Shown piece after piece: positions 1-4,854 of a stretch of 5,658 nt of DNA. A program made the position numbers and the translations under genes. Under the pieces are notes generated by a model that saw nothing but the letters and a program-made list of their open reading frames with translations, did no database searches and was not told where the DNA came from. The DNA comes from JANNSW01 sp031431235 (GTDB lineage Bacteria > Pseudomonadota > Alphaproteobacteria > Rhizobiales > Hyphomicrobiaceae): NCBI GenBank assembly GCA_031431235.1, contig JANPDA010000251.1:1-5658 (forward strand). The letters are read 5' to 3'. Position 1 is the first letter of the stretch, and each line of letters starts with the position of its first letter.

Positions 1-144
1 GCGCCGGATGTCTTGCGGGCGGCGAAGGCCGAGCGCGACCGGCGGGCGGCGGGCGTCGAGCTCGGGCCGGTGCTGCTCGGCGCGCGGCGCACCATGCGCG
101 AGGAGGCGGAAGCGTTCTGGGACGGGACCTGGGTGGAGGCATAG
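1..144 (+). CDS. C-terminal end of an unrecognised protein (5' partial)
   Basis: Frame 1 is open from the first base to a TAG stop at 142-144, giving the last 47 residues of a protein that begins before the window. The fragment is rich in Arg, Ala and Glu, with two Trp residues near the end (FWDGTWVEA), and looks like a charged, mostly helical tail. Its codons have the strong G/C third-position bias of the neighbouring genes, which supports real coding. The following oxidoreductase gene starts only 27 bp downstream with no obvious promoter between them, so the two may be cotranscribed. I do not recognise the family from this fragment and assign no function. Confidence 0.6.
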   Translation, partial: APDVLRAAKAERDRRAAGVELGPVLLGARRTMREEAEAFWDGTWVEA

Positions 145-158
145 ACTGTTGCGCCAAT

Positions 159-164
159 GGAGGG
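159..164 (+). promoter_or_regulatory. Ribosome binding site of the oxidoreductase gene
   Basis: GGAGGG lies 7 bases before the ATG at 172. It decides against the in-frame ATG at 157, because that upstream codon nearly coincides with the Shine-Dalgarno sequence and has no good site of its own. Confidence 0.6.
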
Positions 165-171
165 AAATCCC

Positions 172-1305
172 ATGCATCTGGGCCAACTGACAGCCCCGCA
201 GGCCGGCCGCTTCGAGGTGAAGCCGGGCATGCGCACCATGCTGGCGGTCGTCACCACCGGCAATGGCGGCTACGATCGGCTCGAGATCCGGCGCGTACCG
301 GTCCCCGAGCCGGGACCGGGCGAGGTGCTGCTCGAGGTGCTGGCAGCCGGCGTCAACAACACCGAGATCAACACCCGCATCGGTTGGTACTCGTCCTCGG
401 TCGAGGCCGGCACGCTCGAAGCCGCCGTCGCCGCGGAGGAGAGCGCAACCCCGAAGGCCGACGGGGGCTGGAACGAGGCAACCCCTTTCCCCTTCATCCA
501 GGGTACCGACTGCTGCGGCCGGGTCGAGGCGGTCGGGCCGGGAGGCGATCAGGGTTCGATCGGCCGGCGCGTGCTGGTTCGCCCCTGCATGCGCGCGGAG
601 GGTTTCGCCTCGCTCGAGAACGTCTGGATGGCGTCCGATTTCGACGGTGCCTTTGCCCAGTACGTCAAGGTGCCCGCGTCCGAGGTGTTCGCGGTCGATT
701 GCGGCTGGAGCGATGCCGAGCTCGGCACGATCCCGTGCGCCTATGGCACGGCAGAGAACATGCTGCACCGGGCGCGGGTCAGCCAGGGTGAGCAGGTGCT
801 GGTGACGGGGGCTTCCGGGGGCGTCGGCTCGGCCGCCGTGCAGCTTGCCAAGCGTCGAGGAGCGATCGTGACGGCGGTCGCTGCCCGCGCGAAGATGGCA
901 GCGGTCGGGGCCCTCGGGGCCGACCGGGTGATCGAGCGGTCCGAGGATACGGCCGCCGCACTGGGCGAGAGCAGCCTCGACGTGGTGGTCGACAATGTGG
1001 CGGGAGCGGCTTTCGGCAGCCATCTGAACGCTTTGAAGCGCGGCGGTCGCTATGTATCGTCAGGCGCGATCGGCGGTCCGTTGGTCGGCCTCGACATGCG
1101 GACCCTCTACCTGAAGGACCTGACGCTGATCGGTTGCACCGCCTGGGACGAGCCAGTGTTCGCCAATCTCGTCTCCTACATCGAGCGCGGCGAGATCCGC
1201 GCGTTGCTGGCGCAGACATTTCCGCTCGAGGCGATCGCCGAAGCGCAACGCATCTTCCTTCGCAAGGAGCACGTCGGCAAGATCGTGCTGATCCCGCCAC
1301 AATAG
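172..1305 (+). CDS. Zinc-independent alcohol dehydrogenase family / quinone oxidoreductase-like protein (MDR superfamily)
   Basis: Predicted cytoplasmic NAD(P)H-dependent oxidoreductase of the medium-chain dehydrogenase/reductase superfamily, 377 residues. The N-terminal GroES-like domain covers roughly residues 21-180, with PVPEPGPGEVLLEV at 43-56 and GTDCCGRVEAVG at 111-122. The Rossmann domain follows, with the nucleotide-binding loop TGASGGVG at 212-219. Where zinc alcohol dehydrogenases carry the catalytic Cys (GxCGTD), this protein has GVNNTEIN (60-67), and the four-Cys structural zinc lobe is absent, so it should be zinc-independent. The extended segment with NTRIGWYS (67-74) is, as I recall, typical of a bacterial 'alcohol dehydrogenase family' subgroup. 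The substrate cannot be told from sequence. An alternative start is ATG 229 (MRTMLAVV), which has its own GAGGTGA 8 bases upstream and sits close to the usual family N-terminus. The gene is probably not part of the zinc operon, which has its own promoter downstream. Confidence 0.88.
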   Translation: MHLGQLTAPQAGRFEVKPGMRTMLAVVTTGNGGYDRLEIRRVPVPEPGPGEVLLEVLAAGVNNTEINTRIGWYSSSVEAGTLEAAVAAEESATPKADGGWNEATPFPFIQGTDCCGRVEAVGPGGDQGSIGRRVLVRPCMRAEGFASLENVWMASDFDGAFAQYVKVPASEVFAVDCGWSDAELGTIPCAYGTAENMLHRARVSQGEQVLVTGASGGVGSAAVQLAKRRGAIVTAVAARAKMAAVGALGADRVIERSEDTAAALGESSLDVVVDNVAGAAFGSHLNALKRGGRYVSSGAIGGPLVGLDMRTLYLKDLTLIGCTAWDEPVFANLVSYIERGEIRALLAQTFPLEAIAEAQRIFLRKEHVGKIVLIPPQ

Positions 1306-1376
1306 GGATTTGCTGAAGGGGTGAACCAGCCTAGCCGCCACCAGCAGCGGCAACCGAGCGGCTCGGCCTCTCCCAC

Positions 1377-1405
1377 TTGACTCCTCCGTAATGTCGTAAC
1401 ATAAC
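1377..1405 (+). promoter_or_regulatory. Putative sigma70-type promoter of the zur-zinc importer operon
   Basis: TTGACT at 1377-1382 resembles a -35 element. After a 17-bp spacer, CATAAC at 1400-1405 matches four of six positions of TATAAT. This AT-richer patch stands out in the G+C-rich surroundings and is the only good promoter candidate between 1306 and 1444. Transcription would start near 1412, leaving a leader of about 30 nt before zur. The -10 hexamer lies inside the palindrome at 1388-1405, so a bound regulator would block RNA polymerase. Confidence 0.5.
1388..1405. promoter_or_regulatory. Putative Zur box (zinc-responsive operator)
   Basis: GTAATGTCGTAACATAAC is an imperfect inverted repeat. 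The left arm GTAATGT and the reverse complement of the right arm (GTTATGT) agree at six of seven positions around a 4-bp centre. The arms resemble the GTAATGT...ACATTAC type of operator that I recall for alphaproteobacterial Zur proteins. The site lies about 40 bp before a zur gene and overlaps the predicted -10 element. It would let Zur-Zn repress its own gene and the importer. The assignment rests on motif likeness plus context. Confidence 0.55.
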
Positions 1406-1444
1406 ATCTCGCGAGGCTACCTCTCTCCCCCGCCAGGTGTTCCG

Positions 1445-1846
1445 GTGCCGCGTCCCAGTGCCATCAGTCAGAACGACAAGGACATCCTCGCGGTGTTGGC
1501 TTCTGCCTGCCGGCCGCTGTCGGCCTATGACATCCTCGCCGAGGTGCGCTCGGGGGCGATCAAGGCGCCCAATCAGGTCTACCGCGCGCTCGACAAGCTT
1601 GGCCGCGCCGGCCTCGTGCACCGCATCGAGGCGCTGAACGCCTTCGTCGCCTGCAACCACAGCCACCACGCCAAGCCCGCCTTCGTGATCTGCCGGGACT
1701 GCGGCAAGGTGAAGGAGTTCGAGGATGAGCGGCTGACCGCGATCGCGCGCTCGGTGACGCGCACCGGCTTCGAGGTCGAGACCGTCTCGCTCGAGATCTA
1801 CGGCCATTGCGACAAGTGCCTGGCCGCGCCGGGGGCAACGCCATGA
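1445..1846 (+). CDS. zur: Fur-family zinc uptake regulator Zur
   Basis: Zinc-sensing transcriptional repressor, 133 residues, cytoplasmic and expected to act as a dimer. The N-terminal winged-helix domain covers about residues 5-68, with the DNA-recognition helix around PNQVYRALDKLGRAGL (42-57). Two CxxC pairs in the C-terminal dimerisation domain, C83/C86 and C122/C125, form the Fur-family structural zinc site. By spacing against E. coli Zur (H77, C88, H96, E111), the sensory site would be H59, C70, one of H72/H74/H75, and E91. The run CNHSHHAKP fits a Zur rather than a Fur or PerR. The start is a GTG: an in-frame TAA at 1397-1399 closes the frame upstream and no ATG is suitably placed. The ribosome site is weak (AGG at 1435-1437, 7 bases away). 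It ends in an ATGA overlap with the GTPase gene, making it the first gene of the operon it probably represses. Confidence 0.93.
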   Translation: MPRPSAISQNDKDILAVLASACRPLSAYDILAEVRSGAIKAPNQVYRALDKLGRAGLVHRIEALNAFVACNHSHHAKPAFVICRDCGKVKEFEDERLTAIARSVTRTGFEVETVSLEIYGHCDKCLAAPGATP

Positions 1847-2907
1847 GCGGGATCATTCCGATCACGCTGCTGACCGGCTTTCTCGGCTCGGGCAAGACCA
1901 CGCTGCTGACGCGCGTGCTCGCCGATCCGCGCCACGCCGCGACCGCTGTCATCGTCAACGAGCTCGCCGATATCGGCCTCGACCGGGCGTTGATCGCAGC
2001 CGTGCGCGGCAACGTGATCGAGATGACGACGGGGTGCCTCTGTTGCAGCGCGGGCGGCGACGTCACCCATGCCCTCGTCGACCTCGCGCGCCGCGCCGAG
2101 CACTACGAGATCAGCCCATTCAACCGGGTCGTGATCGAGACGACCGGCATCGCCGACCCAGCGCCGCTGGTTCCCACCCTGATGCTGGATGCCCGCATCA
2201 CCGCGCGCTACCGGCTGACCGCAATTCTGACGACCGTCGACGCTATCCTCGGCGACCCGATGCTCGACCGGCACGACGAGGCGCGCCGCCAGGTGATGCT
2301 CGCCGACTGGGTGGCGGTCACCAAGTCCGATCTGGCAGTCGATCGGGCGTCGAAAGCCGAGCTGGCGCGGCTGGTCGAGCGGATCGGCGTGCTCAACGGC
2401 ACGGCGCGCATCGTCGATGTGCACGACCCTGACGCCGACCTGCATAGGCTGTTCGACGGCGGGCCGCTCGGCCACGATCCGGTGTCGGCCATGCGCTGGC
2501 TCGCCGCTCAACCGCGAAGGCTCGGAGCGGCAAGCCCGGTTTCGCAGCGCAGCACGACGTCCTCGCCGCACGCGAGCGGCATCGCGGCAACGAGCCTGTC
2601 CTGGAGCGAGCCCGTCGAGCAGAGCCGTTTTCTGGCCTCGCTGGAAACGCTGGCCCGTCGCCTCACCCCGCGGGTGCTGCGGATCAAGGGTCTGATCGCA
2701 ACTCGGGAGAACCCGGAGCGCCCCCTCGTGGTGCACGGCGTCGGCCCTTATCTGAGCCCGCCTGTCCGCCTCGAGCGCTGGCCTGACATCAGACGCGATT
2801 CACGCCTTGTCGTCATCGCCGATGGCGTGGCGGAATCCGAGATCCGCGACCTGCTCGACCTGGATCAGGCCGCACAGCACGATCCTGCTCGCAGGGCTGC
2901 CCGATGA
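1843..2907 (+). CDS. COG0523/CobW-family GTPase, putative zinc metallochaperone
   Basis: G3E-family P-loop GTPase of the CobW/YciC/ZigA group (354 residues), whose Zur-regulated members are thought to deliver zinc to client proteins during starvation. The Walker A motif is GFLGSGKTT (12-20). The family metal-binding CxCC is GCLCC, with C65, C67 and C68. The switch/Walker B region is VVIETTGIADP (96-106), and the guanine-specificity motif is TKSD (160-163) instead of canonical NKxD. A weaker CobW C-terminal domain spans about 247-340. The linker between domains is short of His and lacks the His-rich tract found in many relatives. The start at 1843 overlaps the zur stop as ATGA, with GGGGG at 1831-1835 as a possible ribosome site; upstream in-frame starts would lie inside zur. 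The stop overlaps the next gene, also as ATGA. Context makes a zinc role likely; the client is unknown. Confidence 0.9.
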   Translation: MSGIIPITLLTGFLGSGKTTLLTRVLADPRHAATAVIVNELADIGLDRALIAAVRGNVIEMTTGCLCCSAGGDVTHALVDLARRAEHYEISPFNRVVIETTGIADPAPLVPTLMLDARITARYRLTAILTTVDAILGDPMLDRHDEARRQVMLADWVAVTKSDLAVDRASKAELARLVERIGVLNGTARIVDVHDPDADLHRLFDGGPLGHDPVSAMRWLAAQPRRLGAASPVSQRSTTSSPHASGIAATSLSWSEPVEQSRFLASLETLARRLTPRVLRIKGLIATRENPERPLVVHGVGPYLSPPVRLERWPDIRRDSRLVVIADGVAESEIRDLLDLDQAAQHDPARRAAR

Positions 2908-3107
2908 CGGCTCCCCATGAGGCTCACACCCATGCGCACTCGGACGACCACACGCATGCCCATGACCATGGGCATGCCGCCGCGCCGGTCCGCCGCATCA
3001 GGCGCGTGCCCGTCAGCCTGCTGCGGCTCGGCCTCGCATTGCGGCTCGGGATCGCGGCGGGCGTGATCGCTCTCATCTGGCTCCTCATTCTCGGTGTGCT
3101 GTCATGA
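2904..3107 (+). CDS. Small His-rich single-span membrane protein in the zinc operon
   Basis: A 67-residue protein of no family I can name with confidence. Residues 1-24 contain nine His (5, 8, 10, 12, 16, 18, 20, 22, 24) mixed with Asp, Thr and Ala in HxH and HAHDHGH patterns, a likely zinc-binding tail. A basic stretch VRRIRRVPVS (29-38) and R41/R47 precede one hydrophobic helix (about 48-66) that ends the protein. The positive-inside rule predicts the N-terminus in the cytoplasm, so the His tail would face the inner side of the membrane, and there is no signal peptidase site. The gene overlaps the GTPase stop and the ATPase start, each by ATGA, with CAGGG at 2892-2896 as ribosome site. These overlaps on both sides support it as a real gene. 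It may buffer zinc at the permease exit or pass it to the GTPase; this is inference. Confidence 0.82.
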   Translation: MTAPHEAHTHAHSDDHTHAHDHGHAAAPVRRIRRVPVSLLRLGLALRLGIAAGVIALIWLLILGVLS

Positions 3108-3859
3108 CCCTCACGCCCACCATGCTGCGGTTCGACGATCTGACGCTCGGCTATGAAGGGCATCCGGCCGTGCATCATCTGACCGGCAGGGTCGGAGCAG
3201 GCTCACTGATGGCCATCGTCGGTCCCAATGGCTCGGGCAAGTCGACACTGCTGAAGGGCATTGTCGGGCTATTGAAGCCGTTCTCGGGCCGCATCCTGCG
3301 GGAGGGCTGCAAGCCGCGTGAGATCGCCTACCTGCCGCAGCAGGCTGACATCGACCGCGGTTTCCCGGCAACGGTTCTCGACCTGTTGACCCTGGGCCTG
3401 CTCGACCGGCTCGGCCTGTTTGGAGCCGTCACGTCGTCCGACTACGAGCGCATGGGCCGAGCGCTGCGGACGGTCGGGCTGGAGGGCTTCGAGGATCGCC
3501 CGGTCGAGACCTTGTCGGGCGGGCAATTGCAGCGCGCACTGTTTGCCCGGGTGCTGCTCCAGGACGCCCGCGTGATTCTTCTGGATGAGCCCTTCAACGC
3601 AATCGATACGCGCACCGTCACCGACCTCGTCGCGTTGATCCGGCGCTGGCACGGCGAAGCCCGCACCATCATCGCCGTGCTGCACGACATCGAGCTGGTG
3701 CGCGAGCATTTCCCCGAGACGCTGCTGCTCGCCCGCGAGCCGATCGCCTGGGGCGAGACGCGGGAAGCGCTGTCGGCGGAGAACCTGTTGAAGGCCCGCC
3801 GCATGACGGAGGCCTGGGACGACCGCGCGCCCTGGTGCGACGATCGGCAGGTGGCGTGA
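3104..3859 (+). CDS. znuC: Zinc ABC transporter ATP-binding protein (ZnuC/AztA type)
   Basis: ATPase that powers zinc import, 251 residues, bound to the inner face of the membrane with the permease. All ABC landmarks are present: Walker A GPNGSGKST (40-48), Q-loop in LPQQ (Q79/Q80), signature LSGGQLQR (137-144), Walker B VILLDEP (157-163, E162 catalytic), D-loop around NAIDTR (165-170) and switch H194. The short, single-domain form and the neighbouring permease and binding protein place it in the metal-type (Mn/Zn/Fe) importer family. The ATPase-permease-binding protein order matches the AztABC systems described in Paracoccus, so aztA is an alternative name. The start overlaps the preceding stop as ATGA and has no clear ribosome site of its own, so translation is probably coupled. 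The permease gene does not follow directly but after a repeat-filled gap. Confidence 0.92.
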   Translation: MTLTPTMLRFDDLTLGYEGHPAVHHLTGRVGAGSLMAIVGPNGSGKSTLLKGIVGLLKPFSGRILREGCKPREIAYLPQQADIDRGFPATVLDLLTLGLLDRLGLFGAVTSSDYERMGRALRTVGLEGFEDRPVETLSGGQLQRALFARVLLQDARVILLDEPFNAIDTRTVTDLVALIRRWHGEARTIIAVLHDIELVREHFPETLLLAREPIAWGETREALSAENLLKARRMTEAWDDRAPWCDDRQVA

Positions 3860-3864
3860 AAGCG

Positions 3865-3927
3865 AGGGAATAGGGAGTTGGGAGTAGAACAGCAGTAGCG
3901 CTCCCTACTCCCTACTCCCTACTCCCT
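3865..3927 (+). other. Predicted long hairpin from inverted 7-bp repeats
   Basis: Bases 3871-3887 (TAGGGAGTTGGGAGTAG) can pair with 3905-3921 (CTACTCCCTACTCCCTA) at 16 of 17 positions. A further 5 bp (3865-3869 with 3923-3927) pair after one mismatch, giving 21 of 23 positions. The loop is 17 nt (3888-3904). Because the right arm is a tandem array, the stem can also form in shifted registers of 7 nt. It sits between the ATPase and permease genes in the transcript. No U-run follows directly, so it does not look like a classical intrinsic terminator. Partial termination, mRNA processing or mRNA stabilisation are all possible. Confidence 0.65.
3866..3886 (+). repeat. Three degenerate inverted copies of the 7-bp repeat
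   Basis: GGGAATA, GGGAGTT and GGGAGTA follow each other without gaps. They are the reverse-complement orientation of the CTCCCTA array downstream and keep the same 7-bp period. The first two units differ from the third by single changes. Confidence 0.75.
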
Positions 3928-3947
3928 ACTCCCTACTCCCTACTCCT
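3901..3947 (+). repeat. Tandem array of 7-bp unit CTCCCTA
   Basis: Six perfect head-to-tail copies of CTCCCTA occupy 3901-3942, followed by a partial copy CTCCT (3943-3947). The array lies wholly in the non-coding gap between the ATPase and permease genes and ends 13 bases before the permease ATG. The C-tracts on this strand recur every 7 bases, so the complementary strand has six GGG tracts separated by AGTA. Such perfect short repeats are prone to slippage. Confidence 0.95.
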
Positions 3948-3960
3948 CGAGTTGTTTCAC

Positions 3961-4833
3961 ATGCCCATCTACGACACCCTGCTCGCGCCGTTCATCGACT
4001 ATCCGTTCATGCAGCGAGCGCTGGTCGGCTCGATCGTGCTGTCGGTGAGTGCCTGTCCGGTCGGCGTGTTCCTGATGCTGCGCCGCATGAGCCTCACCGG
4101 CGATGCGATGGCGCACGCGATCCTACCCGGCGCGGCGGCCGGTTTCCTGTTCGCGGGTCTGCAGATCCTGCCGATGACGATCGGCGGACTCGTTGCCGGA
4201 CTCGTGGTCGCGCTGCTTGCCGGCGCCATCTCCCGCCTCACCGTGCAGCGCGAGGATGCCAGCATGGCTGCCCTCTATCTGATCTCGCTGGCGCTGGGCG
4301 TGCTGCTCGTCAGCATGCGCGGCTCCAGCATCGATCTGATGCACGTTCTGTTCGGCACCGTGCTCGCGCTCGACAACGATGCGCTCGTGCTGATTGGCGC
4401 CATCGGGACCGTCACGCTGCTGACGCTCGCCGCGGTCTGGCGGCCGCTCGTCGCCGAGTGCTTCGATCCGGTGTTCCTGCGCTCGGTGCACAAGGCGGGC
4501 CCGGTCGTGCACTTCCTGTTCCTGATGCTGGTGGTGCTGAACCTGGTCGGTGGCTTCCAGGCGCTTGGGACACTGTTGTGCGTCGGATTGATGATGCTGC
4601 CGGCGGCGGCGGCACGGTTCTGGACGCGAAGGCTGGAATCGATGTGCCTCGTGGCGATCACGATCGGCATCGCCTCGAGCGTGCTCGGCCTGCTCGTCTC
4701 CTACCATGCGAGCCTGCCGTCGGGGCCGGCGGTGATCTTGACGGCGGGCGCCCTCTACCTCGCCTCGCTGCTCTTTGCCCCGCGCGGGGTGCTGTTCTCG
4801 CAACTGCGCCCGCGCATCCACCGCACAGCCTGA
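3961..4833 (+). CDS. znuB: Zinc ABC transporter permease (ZnuB/AztB type)
   Basis: Integral inner-membrane subunit of the zinc importer, 290 residues, ABC-3 family, expected to act as a homodimer with two ATPase subunits. It has about eight or nine hydrophobic segments (roughly 20-40, 52-69, 72-90, 101-119, 139-159, 182-199, 202-218, 228-248, 255-273). The family-typical cytoplasmic segment GDAMAHAILPG (48-58) is present, as are GSSIDLMHVLFG (121-132) and ALGTLLCVGLMMLPAAAARF (201-220), all strongly conserved in this type of permease. The ATG at 3961 is preferred; an in-frame TTG at 3952 would add three residues. The ribosome site is weak (CGAG at 3948-3951), and the 7-bp array lies just upstream, so translation may depend on local RNA structure. 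The C-terminus is basic (RPRIHR), consistent with a cytoplasmic end. The gene is followed after 21 bp by the binding protein. Confidence 0.92.
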   Translation: MPIYDTLLAPFIDYPFMQRALVGSIVLSVSACPVGVFLMLRRMSLTGDAMAHAILPGAAAGFLFAGLQILPMTIGGLVAGLVVALLAGAISRLTVQREDASMAALYLISLALGVLLVSMRGSSIDLMHVLFGTVLALDNDALVLIGAIGTVTLLTLAAVWRPLVAECFDPVFLRSVHKAGPVVHFLFLMLVVLNLVGGFQALGTLLCVGLMMLPAAAARFWTRRLESMCLVAITIGIASSVLGLLVSYHASLPSGPAVILTAGALYLASLLFAPRGVLFSQLRPRIHRTA

Positions 4834-4841
4834 ATCCCAAC

Positions 4842-4847
4842 GGAGGA
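4842..4847 (+). promoter_or_regulatory. Strong ribosome binding site of the zinc-binding protein gene
   Basis: GGAGGA ends 7 bases before the ATG at 4855. It is the best Shine-Dalgarno match in the operon and fits the high level needed for a periplasmic binding protein. Confidence 0.75.
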
Positions 4848-4854
4848 ATTCCAG

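Noticed and set aside
1334..1366. Two small inverted repeats after the oxidoreductase gene (GCCGC/GCGGC at 1334-1351 and CCGAG/CTCGG at 1354-1366) as a terminator
   Set aside because: Each stem is only 5 bp and no T-run follows (CCTCTCCCACTT). In such G+C-rich DNA stems of this size are expected by chance, so they are not annotated as a terminator.
1060..1407. Minus-strand open frame running from the oxidoreductase 3' end through the intergenic region
   Set aside because: It overlaps a well-supported gene, resembles no family and would cross the Zur box. Long antisense frames are common in G+C-rich genes.
1798..2736. 312-codon minus-strand open frame opposite the GTPase gene
   Set aside because: The plus strand shows clear Walker A, CxCC and Walker B motifs; the antisense product has no recognisable motif and an Arg/Asp/His-heavy composition.
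3901..3947. CRISPR array
   Set aside because: The unit is 7 bp and directly head-to-tail, with no spacers and no cas genes, so it is a simple tandem repeat.
3952..3960. TTG start for the permease at 3952
   Set aside because: It adds only three residues and has no better ribosome site than ATG 3961.
4123..4821. 232-codon minus-strand open frame opposite the permease gene
   Set aside because: Its translation is a low-complexity run of Gln, Arg, His, Glu and Ala, the typical shadow of a hydrophobic membrane protein read on the opposite strand.
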